A stretch of 48,332 nt of DNA, taken from assembly GCA_017397925.1 (NCBI GenBank), contig JAFQHO010000008.1, forward strand, positions 1 through 48,332. Direction: 5' to 3'. Position numbers and translations under genes: made by a program. This stretch comes from Ruminococcus sp. Its GTDB lineage: Bacteria; Bacillota; Clostridia; Oscillospirales; Ruminococcaceae. Below are positions 41,711-48,332 of the stretch, piece after piece. The notes beneath the pieces were generated by a model. It saw only the letters and a list, made by a program, of their open reading frames with translations, made no database searches and was not told where the DNA came from. Numbering within the stretch: the stretch's first letter is position 1; each line of letters starts with the position of its first letter.

Positions 41711-41745
41711 TACAGGGACACGGTCAGACCGTGTCCTTTCTTTAT
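41711..41745. terminator. hairpin between convergent thiI and sigE
   Basis: GGGACACGGTC / GACCGTGTCC with a short loop and T-rich downstream side. It serves as a terminator and belongs to the GGGACAC repeat family. Confidence 0.6.
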
Positions 41746-42443
41746 AACAGGGCTTTTTCCAGCTTTGTCCGCAGCTTGCGGATTATTTTCTTTTCAAGCC
41801 GCGATATGTACGATTGAGATATGCCAATTAGTTCCGCTGTTTCTTTCTGTGTCTTTTCCTTGCCGTCAATAAGTCCGAAACGCAGCTCCATTATCTCCCT
41901 TTCGCGGTCGCAAAGCTCCGATACGGCACTCCGCAGAAGCTCGCGCTCTGCCTCTGTTTCTATGCCTTTGCTGACGATATCTTCATCTGTGCCGATTACA
42001 TCGGACAAAAGCAGTTCGTTTCCGTCACAATCCGTATTCAATGGCTCGTCTATTGACAAATCTCCCCGATATTGGGACGATTTGCGCAGAAACATAAGTA
42101 TCTCGTTTTCTATGCATCGCGAGGCATAGGTGGCAAGCTTTATATTCTTATCGGGACAGAATGTATTTACAGCCTTTATGAGCCCTATTGTGCCGATAGA
42201 CACTAAATCCTCTGTGCCTATTCCTGTTGACTCAAATTTCTTGGCGATATACACCACAAGCCTCAGATTACGCACTATCAGGGTATTTCTTGCCTGGGGG
42301 TCCTCCGCTGTCAGGGCGGCAAATACCTCCTCCTCTTCCTCACGGGTAAGGGGCGGCGGCAGCGTATCGGGGCCGTTTACGTAAAATACATTCCCGTTGA
42401 GCAGTTTTTTTACCTTTTCCATAATTCGTCTGATAATCTCCAT
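41742..42443 (-). CDS. sigE: sporulation sigma factor E
   Basis: A 233-aa sigma-70 family factor for mother-cell transcription. The first about 30 residues look like the pro-sequence removed by SpoIIGA. Region 2 reads [21 protein letters not shown] and [33 protein letters not shown]. Region 4 ends [21 protein letters not shown] precedes ATG. It follows spoIIGA by 12 nt in the classical operon. The usual downstream neighbour sigG is absent here; the next gene is the convergent thiI. Confidence 0.95.
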   Translation of the reverse strand: MEIIRRIMEKVKKLLNGNVFYVNGPDTLPPPLTREEEEEVFAALTAEDPQARNTLIVRNLRLVVYIAKKFESTGIGTEDLVSIGTIGLIKAVNTFCPDKNIKLATYASRCIENEILMFLRKSSQYRGDLSIDEPLNTDCDGNELLLSDVIGTDEDIVSKGIETEAERELLRSAVSELCDREREIMELRFGLIDGKEKTQKETAELIGISQSYISRLEKKIIRKLRTKLEKALL

Positions 42444-42455
42444 AGCTTTTCTCCT

Positions 42456-43241
42456 TTAATTAATAATCTTTGGATTGAATATGGCTTTTCCGCGGGCGTC
42501 GCCCAATCCTATCATTACATCGGCTGACCGTCTTTTTTTCTCTCCCTCTGCGGATATCATAACCTCATCGGGGCGGAAAATTTCTATCAATCCGCCACCC
42601 GATACGGTTGTTATAGGGATAATTCTTCTCCCTACGCTGTCGGGAAGTACGCCGATATCCTCCTTTGAGCATATTATCACGGGTTTTCCCGTAAAATAGT
42701 CCACAAGGCAGTTTCCTGTATCGGCAAGACCGTCAATTTTCAGCAGCTTTTCTCCTATGCGGATAAAGACAGCGTATTCTCCCGCGGGAGAGCTGTCCCA
42801 CAGGCGGCGGATTATACACGCTGCAAGGTAAAATGCCGCCGTTGCTCCTATAAGGAGAAGAAGTGAGAAATCTATGTAAAAATAGGAGTTGGAAAAGTGC
42901 ATAAAATCCGGTTCAAGCCATATGTATATCCCGTATATCCCACCTGCAAGGAGGAAATTTGTTCCATAAAATGCCGCTGTGCAGCGTAAAAGCCGCTTTT
43001 TATCGCGTATTCCGAATGCTGCCATAACAACTGTTATCGCTGCTGCAAGTTTTATGGCTGTGTTGATGAAAACAGGCAGCGTGGGCGCAAGTATCAGCAG
43101 GGAAAACAGGCTTCCGTATACCGATGCCGCCACACATCGCAGGGGTTTAAGATATGCACCGCTGAGTTTTGATGTTATCAGCAGGAGAAAATAGTTAACA
43201 TATATATTCAGAACTATAAGAACATCTACATAAATTGTCAT
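42456..43241 (-). CDS. spoIIGA: pro-sigma-E processing peptidase SpoIIGA
   Basis: A 261-aa membrane aspartic protease: five hydrophobic segments in the first 150 residues, then a cytoplasmic domain with the active-site motif LADTGNCL (Asp-Thr-Gly) and later IPITTVSGGG. It cleaves pro-sigma-E after a forespore signal. First gene of the operon; a leftward TATAAT is at 43270-43275. Confidence 0.93.
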   Translation of the reverse strand: MTIYVDVLIVLNIYVNYFLLLITSKLSGAYLKPLRCVAASVYGSLFSLLILAPTLPVFINTAIKLAAAITVVMAAFGIRDKKRLLRCTAAFYGTNFLLAGGIYGIYIWLEPDFMHFSNSYFYIDFSLLLLIGATAAFYLAACIIRRLWDSSPAGEYAVFIRIGEKLLKIDGLADTGNCLVDYFTGKPVIICSKEDIGVLPDSVGRRIIPITTVSGGGLIEIFRPDEVMISAEGEKKRRSADVMIGLGDARGKAIFNPKIIN

Positions 43242-43269
43242 AATCGCTCCTCCTTGTCTTGTCTATTCT

Positions 43270-43312
43270 ATTATACTACGGTCAGGGTGAAAAAAATGTC
43301 AGCTTTGGACGA
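43270..43312 (-). promoter_or_regulatory. spoIIG promoter region with possible Spo0A box
   Basis: Leftward TATAAT (43270-43275). About 30 nt upstream, TCGTCCAAA (43304-43312) matches the 0A box at seven of nine positions and lies near where Spo0A acts in other spoIIG promoters. The box is weak evidence. Confidence 0.4.
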
Positions 43313-43946
43313 GGTTTTTTATTGTGAATTCTTATGATGTATTATTATTGTGATTTCAGATGTTTGAAACATACCCTCTCACTAAAGGGCAAAAATCGGC
43401 CTTTTTTCAACCAAAAATGGTTGATTATTGAAAAATAATTTTTATTTTCTACTTTTTCACTAATTATCAACAGGTGAATTTGTAGGTGTAATACAAAATT
43501 TGCTGTTATATATTTTTCTTGATTATGTTATATTATATCACCTTTGCGTAGGGGCGGATATTATCCGCCCGAAATGTATAACAGTGTATAACAGTATATA
43601 ACAGTTGATATAAAATGCGGACCGCCGAAGGCGGCCCCTACATAGTGTAAAATAAATTTATTTTGTAGGAGCTGCCTTTGGCAGTACGCGTTTTTTGAAT
43701 TTCGTTCCGAATTTGTGGGCGGATGATATCCGCCCCTACACAGAACGGCGAAAAATAGCCAATTCGTAGGAACACGACGTGCTGTGTCTGTTATGCAATA
43801 CACCTTTTTCTACAGAATGAACAGGCGGTTATACTGCCTGTTTTATTTTGTGTGAAATTAAATGAATGGTTTGTGCAAATATTCTTAAAAGATGATGAAA
43901 ATTTGTGCGCGATTAGTGAATGTTGTCGGAAAATTGTGTGTGATGC

Positions 43947-43975
43947 TTGACATAGTTGCGGAAATAGTGTATAAT
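43947..43975 (+). promoter_or_regulatory. perfect consensus sigma-A promoter of the sortase operon
   Basis: TTGACA, 17-nt spacer, TATAAT. Confidence 0.9.
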
Positions 43976-44057
43976 AAAGTATCATAAAATAGGTGTAGTA
44001 TGACAAATTATATACCTGATTTATGTAAAACTTTTCCTGCGGAGGCGACGACAGCTG

Positions 44058-45632
44058 ATGAACAATTCAGAGAATAAAGACATCTTAGACAACACAGGCA
44101 GTAATGAAGCATCTGCAAGGGCTGAGAAAATAAGGGCAATCCGTGAATCCCTGCGTAATGCACAGGAATCGGCTGAGGACGTACAGTCTGCGGCTGTTCC
44201 CGAGGCTGTACAAGCTAATGCTGCGGCAATGGGTATTCCTGCAGCGGCGTCATCCGAGGCTGTTGATAAGGCAGAAACAGCAAATGAGCCTGTTAAAACA
44301 GCGGCACAGCCTGCTGCGGCTGCTGATGCACCTGCGGCGGTAATGGAAATGCCGAAAAAGAAAAAATCGGGCAAGAAGAAAAAAAAGAAGAAAAAGAAAA
44401 CGCTGAAACAGAAAATCCGTGGATTATTTCCTGAAAAGGGCGATAGTGTTGCGGAAATAATCAGAAAAATCGTTTTCCTTATCTCTATTATTGCCATTAT
44501 TGTATGCGGATATCTCGTTGCGGACTACTATCTCGACTTGTGGCGCAGTCGTATGCAGTATAATGATATTTCTGAGATTTATGAGACCTACGAGCCTGAG
44601 GAAAAGCCTGCAAATCCTGATGTGGAAAGTCCCGACGGTACTGTGCCTGAAAAGTACTACACTATGCTTAACGGCGCGAGAAAGCTTCTGGATATAAATC
44701 CCGATACTGTGGGATATCTCCGTATTCCTTCAAAGGATGGCAGCGATCCCATTATTGACCTCCCTGTTGTACAGGCTGAGGATAATATGAAATACCTTGA
44801 TCGTAACTTCAAGGGTGAGGATTCGAGAACAGGTACTCTGTTCCTTGATTTCAGAAACCGCTTTGACAGAGTTGAGGATCATCGACTTGCAGAGCCTAAT
44901 TCAGACCATTTCGTGATTTATGGTCATAATATGGCTGATGAAAGTATGTTCGGCAAGTTGAAGTATTACTATGGCAGCGCTGATTACTATGTTGAGCATC
45001 CTATAATTCAGTTCAATTCCAACTATGAGTCATATAAGTATAAGATTTTTGCTGTATTTATTGTTGACGCAAAGGATGAATCTGAAACTAAATATGATTG
45101 CTGGAATCAGCTTACCTTAGACGGTGAGGAAGCGTTCTATAACTTTGTCAATGAGGCAAAGAGAAGAACTATCTATACTAATGATGTTGACGTTAAATAC
45201 GGCGACAGTCTGCTTTCTCTTTCTACCTGTCACTACCTCTTACAGGACAGAAGCCGCCTTATGATTATGGCGAGAAGTATCCGTCCCGGCGAAGATGAGT
45301 ACGAGGGTACTGAAAAGAGCAAGAAAAATAAGAATATCAAGTGGCCTTCAATGTACTATAATACAAAGACCAATGAAAAGTACGATGAAAAAGCCATTTT
45401 CATACCATATGGACCTGAGGAGGCTGTAAAGGAGGCAGAAGCCAAGCTTGCAGCTCAGAAGAAGAAAAAGGAAGAAGAGAAGAAAAAGAAGGAAAAAGCT
45501 TCTCTTGAAGCCGAAAAGGCTAAAAATACAACTACGACGAAGAAAAAATCTGACAGCAAGAAAACTAACAGTAAGACTACTAAGGCAAAAACTGTAAAAA
45601 CTACTGCTGTTAAAACATCTGCCGAGGACTGA
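44058..45632 (+). CDS. class B-like sortase with Ala-rich N-terminus and Lys-rich tails
   Basis: A 524-aa sortase. Residues 1-95 are Ala/Glu-rich and cytoplasmic, 100-115 nearly all Lys, and one membrane segment is at about 136-156. The sortase domain (about 200-410) has catalytic His290 (VIYGHNM), Cys391 (LSLSTCHY) and Arg400. A C-terminal Lys/Glu/Ala coiled coil and Thr/Lys-rich end (436-524) are unusual for sortases. GGAGG lies 12 nt before ATG. Followed after 9 nt by a second sortase. No pilin or LPXTG substrate is in the window. Confidence 0.88.
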   Translation: MNNSENKDILDNTGSNEASARAEKIRAIRESLRNAQESAEDVQSAAVPEAVQANAAAMGIPAAASSEAVDKAETANEPVKTAAQPAAAADAPAAVMEMPKKKKSGKKKKKKKKKTLKQKIRGLFPEKGDSVAEIIRKIVFLISIIAIIVCGYLVADYYLDLWRSRMQYNDISEIYETYEPEEKPANPDVESPDGTVPEKYYTMLNGARKLLDINPDTVGYLRIPSKDGSDPIIDLPVVQAEDNMKYLDRNFKGEDSRTGTLFLDFRNRFDRVEDHRLAEPNSDHFVIYGHNMADESMFGKLKYYYGSADYYVEHPIIQFNSNYESYKYKIFAVFIVDAKDESETKYDCWNQLTLDGEEAFYNFVNEAKRRTIYTNDVDVKYGDSLLSLSTCHYLLQDRSRLMIMARSIRPGEDEYEGTEKSKKNKNIKWPSMYYNTKTNEKYDEKAIFIPYGPEEAVKEAEAKLAAQKKKKEEEKKKKEKASLEAEKAKNTTTTKKKSDSKKTNSKTTKAKTVKTTAVKTSAED

Positions 45633-45641
45633 TAAGCAAAT

Positions 45642-46565
45642 ATGAACAAAAACGGCAAGATAATTGCATCAGTTGCTGCACTTCTTATTGCGGCAGGTCT
45701 TGGAGTTACCGCTTGTGTCAACAGCAAAAGGGATAAGGAAAATCCTACCCCTCCCGTTGATATGGTACAGACTACGGAAGCTCCTACTGAGCCGCCTACT
45801 ATGCCCGTATATGACAGCTATGTGTCGTCATACGACGGCAAAACGGAAAAAACAAAGCTTATGCTTGAGAAAAATAAGAATTATGCAGGCTGGATTAGAA
45901 TTAAAAATACCCCTGTGGACTATCCCTTTCTGAAAGACCCCGGAGAAATCCAGGAGGGACAGCCATATTATAATAATGAATACCATAACCCGAATTCGTT
46001 TTATCTCCATAAGAATTTTGAGAGAAATTACGAATTTGCAGGCGCATTGTTTATGGATTACCGCGATGATTTCGGTGCATTTGAGGAAACTCAGTCCGAA
46101 AATATCGTAATCTACGGTCACAATATGCTCAATCTCACAATGTTCGGCTCTCTCAGAAATTATTACAATGACCATTCTTTCTGGGAAAATGCTGCATTTA
46201 TCGAGCTTAGCTCGGCATATGAGGACTATGATTATGTAATCTGCGGCAATGCCATTACAAGCGGTTACAAAGAATCTGACTTTGTATACTGGGATATGGA
46301 GGAGCTTGATACTGAGGAGGATTTCAACTTTTACAGAGATAAGCTCCGTGAAAAACAAGTTTTCGATTCGGGCGTTGATATGGAGTTCGGCGATAAGCTG
46401 GTAACTCTTTCAACCTGCTATGGTGCTTCTGAAAACAATATGAGATTCATACTTGTTGCAAGAAGACTCCGCGAGGGCGAGGTTGCGGGCGATATGTCCA
46501 CAATTCAGCGTACCGACGAATATATACAGATACAAAAAGAAAAGACGACAAAGGAAAAAAGCTAA
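45642..46565 (+). CDS. class B-like sortase, predicted lipoprotein
   Basis: A 307-aa sortase. The N-terminus (MNKNGKIIASVAALLIAAG ... VTACVNSK) ends in a lipobox-like VTAC with Cys25, so it may be lipid-anchored instead of held by a transmembrane helix. After a Thr/Pro-rich spacer (36-56) the sortase domain shows His160 (VIYGHNM), Cys259 (LSTCYG) and Arg268. It lies 9 nt after the first sortase and shares its promoter. The two sortases are only distantly alike outside the active site. Confidence 0.88.
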   Translation: MNKNGKIIASVAALLIAAGLGVTACVNSKRDKENPTPPVDMVQTTEAPTEPPTMPVYDSYVSSYDGKTEKTKLMLEKNKNYAGWIRIKNTPVDYPFLKDPGEIQEGQPYYNNEYHNPNSFYLHKNFERNYEFAGALFMDYRDDFGAFEETQSENIVIYGHNMLNLTMFGSLRNYYNDHSFWENAAFIELSSAYEDYDYVICGNAITSGYKESDFVYWDMEELDTEEDFNFYRDKLREKQVFDSGVDMEFGDKLVTLSTCYGASENNMRFILVARRLREGEVAGDMSTIQRTDEYIQIQKEKTTKEKS

Positions 46566-46606
46566 CATAAAGCACGGTTATATATCGTGCGTTTGAGGTG
46601 ATTCCA

Positions 46607-48118
46607 ATGGATAATAAACGCTTAAAGAAGGCTTCTGCTGCGGCTCTTGCTGTTCTTGCGGTGTGCGGTACCTTTATCGGAACTGCTTACGCTGAGGATA
46701 CAACAGCCCCATCAGCTGAAAGTGCTTCTTCTACAGCTGCTCAGTTATCCGAAGCCGAAACCACATCCTCAACGACGGAAGCGTCTACAGAGGCTGCGGC
46801 AGAGGAGAATGGTGAGGAATCCGACTGGTATAAGGCAGAGCTTGACAGCTACGATGACAGCCTGTCTCTTATCAGCTACGAAACTCCACCAGAATCATCG
46901 GGAAGAAACAAGAAAAAGGGACCAACTCCTGTTGAGCTCAATGTTACCGGCGGATATGTCGGTGATATTCCGTGGCTTGAGAGTGAGCCGGTTATTGAGT
47001 CCAAACCCGGACAGTTCGCAGTCGTTACATACGGTTGGGGACACGGTGTAGGAATGAGCCAGAACGGTGCTAATTTCTATGCTACATACAGCGGCTGGAC
47101 TTATCAGGATATCCTTTTCCATTATTATCCCGATACATACCTTATGGATACAGGCGAGGCATATGATGAAGAAATCACCGTTGCGGGTGTTTCGGGCGAT
47201 GTTCTCTCTATGGTCTCCCAGATTGTATTCAACGAGGTGGGCAGCACTATGAATTACGAGGCTATAAAAGCTCAGGCTGTTGCGGTATATACTTATTGTA
47301 AGTATAACGGCAACGATTCAAATGACCTGAGATGTAAGCCTTGTCCGCCACAGGTAGTTGTTGACGCTGTTGCTGAGGTTCTCGGTCAGGCACTCTACTA
47401 TGAGGGCGATTACGCATTGACTATGTTCTCCGCTTCAAGCGGCGGTGTTACTGCAAACTGCGATGAAGTATTCTGGAGAGATTTACCGTATCTGCGTTCT
47501 GTTCCCAGTGATTATGACGCAGCATACGACCCGCATTACGGAACAGTTACATATATTGATGACTTCCAGTTCAGAAATATGATTGAATCGGCATACGGAA
47601 TTACTCTTTCGAATGACCCCTTCAATTGGATTAAGCCTGAATACTCGGATTCAACAGGATATGTAACATACGTAAATATAGATGACCAGATTACGGTCAA
47701 GGGTTACGACTTTAAGCTTGCTATGGGTCTTAAAGCACCTAAGTTTAATATTCACTATACTCCCAGACCTGAGGGTGAGGCTATTCCCGATGGTTCTTCT
47801 GAAATAGTCGTGGTTGAACCCGAGTATACTCAGACTCCTGGAGTATGGTATCCGAATAATCAGCCCACGGATATAGGTGCAGTTATTCCTACTGAGCCTG
47901 AGTATACCGAACCCACAGAGGGCGAATGGTATGAGCCTTCTACTGATTGGTATGAGGAGCCTACCTGGACAGACAACACTACAGACTGGTCTGAAGGTAC
48001 TACCTGGACTGATGATACAACAAGCTGGACTGATGATACAACAAGCTGGACTGACAGCACTACAGGCTATACAGACAGCACATATGACTACAATTACGAT
48101 TATAATTACGGTTATTAA
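46607..48118 (+). CDS. secreted SpoIID-domain protein with Thr/Trp/Asp repeat tail
   Basis: A 503-aa secreted protein. Signal peptide (KKASAAALAVLAVCGTFIGTAYA), a Ser/Thr/Glu-rich linker to about 85, then a SpoIID/LytB-type domain (about 135-365): GWGHGVGMSQNGA, SMVSQIVFNEVGS, EAIKAQAVAVYTYCKY, TMFSASSGGVTANCDEVF. Such domains cut or stimulate cutting of peptidoglycan glycan strands. The last 110 residues are Pro/Glu then repeats of WTDDTTS type, ending in Tyr/Asn/Asp pairs. ATG 46607 follows AGGTGA; an earlier GTG 46598 is inside that site. In line with the sortases, so part of wall remodelling or surface display. It lacks an LPXTG signal. Confidence 0.88.
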   Translation: MDNKRLKKASAAALAVLAVCGTFIGTAYAEDTTAPSAESASSTAAQLSEAETTSSTTEASTEAAAEENGEESDWYKAELDSYDDSLSLISYETPPESSGRNKKKGPTPVELNVTGGYVGDIPWLESEPVIESKPGQFAVVTYGWGHGVGMSQNGANFYATYSGWTYQDILFHYYPDTYLMDTGEAYDEEITVAGVSGDVLSMVSQIVFNEVGSTMNYEAIKAQAVAVYTYCKYNGNDSNDLRCKPCPPQVVVDAVAEVLGQALYYEGDYALTMFSASSGGVTANCDEVFWRDLPYLRSVPSDYDAAYDPHYGTVTYIDDFQFRNMIESAYGITLSNDPFNWIKPEYSDSTGYVTYVNIDDQITVKGYDFKLAMGLKAPKFNIHYTPRPEGEAIPDGSSEIVVVEPEYTQTPGVWYPNNQPTDIGAVIPTEPEYTEPTEGEWYEPSTDWYEEPTWTDNTTDWSEGTTWTDDTTSWTDDTTSWTDSTTGYTDSTYDYNYDYNYGY

Positions 48119-48332
48119 AAATATGCAGCAGGTCTTTGAGGCTGACGGACAGGTCAGTTTCAGGGACTTGTTTGCGTTTCAGCTTTGTTGGTATAATACC
48201 AATCCCTGAAACAACAGTAGACAAATCTAATGGCATAAATGCTGTATATCGTCGTTGTCCTCCTCACCATACGGCAGTATGCTTTCGTCGTCCGCCTTGA
48301 TATACATCATTTCTGCTCATCATCTTTGTCTA
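48119..48332. other. end of window, intergenic with inverted repeat
   Basis: TTCAGGGA (near 48158) and TCCCTGAA (near 48204) form the arms of an inverted repeat around GGTATAATACC. A leftward 27-codon frame at 48227-48310 (MMYIKADDESILPYGEED) may be a small gene, and its start overlaps the end of a frame entering from outside the window. Support is weak. Confidence 0.35.

Larger units (their letters stand above)
43242..44057. repeat. repeat-rich gap between spoIIGA and sortase genes
   Basis: No gene. At the left is the spoIIG -10 (43270-43275). From 43545 to 43800 lie several short palindromic repeats: GGGCGGATATTATCCGCCC (43553-43571), GGACCGCCGAAGGCGGCCCC near 43620, GCTGCCTTTGGCAG near 43674, GGGCGGATGATATCCGCCC near 43713, and ACACGACGTGCTGTGTC near 43772. 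All are flanked by GTAGG or CCTAC. The sortase promoter is at 43947-43975. Confidence 0.6.

Overview
The window is chromosomal DNA from a low-to-mid GC Gram-positive Clostridia member, most like Ruminococcus/Oscillospiraceae. The evidence is a spoIIGA-sigE sporulation pair, a recJ-relA-MBL-hemZ-rlmD run typical of Clostridia, class B sortases, AGGAGG ribosome sites and consensus sigma-A promoters. No rRNA gene, intact tRNA gene or CRISPR array is visible.

Region 1 (1-1090) carries three small accessory-element genes and a truncated ORF. Region 2 (1075-12540) is a self-contained envelope-signalling island. It holds a sensor kinase, a divergent OmpR-type response regulator, a frameshifted lipoprotein, and two paralogous SH3-repeat lipoproteins that point at each other across a 4.2 kb AT-rich gene. 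That gene encodes a Hint (self-splicing fold) protein with a long hydrophobic, pore-former-like C-terminus. Five copies of the palindrome ATTAC-N6-GTAAT lie in this island, and each sits 28 or 29 nt upstream of a -10 hexamer. I read this as an undescribed two-component regulon.

Region 3 (about 12.6-28.8 kb) is a mosaic of mobile-element pieces. It begins with the 3' half of a tRNA-Met (probable attachment scar), a GNAT acetyltransferase and a YbaK-type tRNA deacylase. A Fic/AlbA_2 pair follows with its own operator, then decayed serine recombinases, a NYN-domain protein with two C-terminal repeats, an intact large serine recombinase, a MobV relaxase with a candidate oriT, a small resolvase, and a HUH-type Rep with a partner HTH gene. 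A lipoprotein gene here is preceded by a roughly 190-nt structured leader that ends in a terminator with an alternative-pairing antiterminator. Three small genes then lead up to rlmD.

Region 4 (28.8-48.3 kb) is core genome. The leftward operon recJ-relA-MBL hydrolase-hemZ-rlmD has overlapping or nearly touching genes. Rightward are tcdA (t6A dehydratase), a cysteine synthase, and the cysteine desulfurase-thiI pair for tRNA 4-thiouridine. spoIIGA-sigE runs leftward. Rightward again are two class B-like sortases, one of them a predicted lipoprotein, and a secreted SpoIID-domain protein with a Thr/Trp/Asp repeat tail. Short dispersed palindromic repeats fill the intergenic gaps of this core region.
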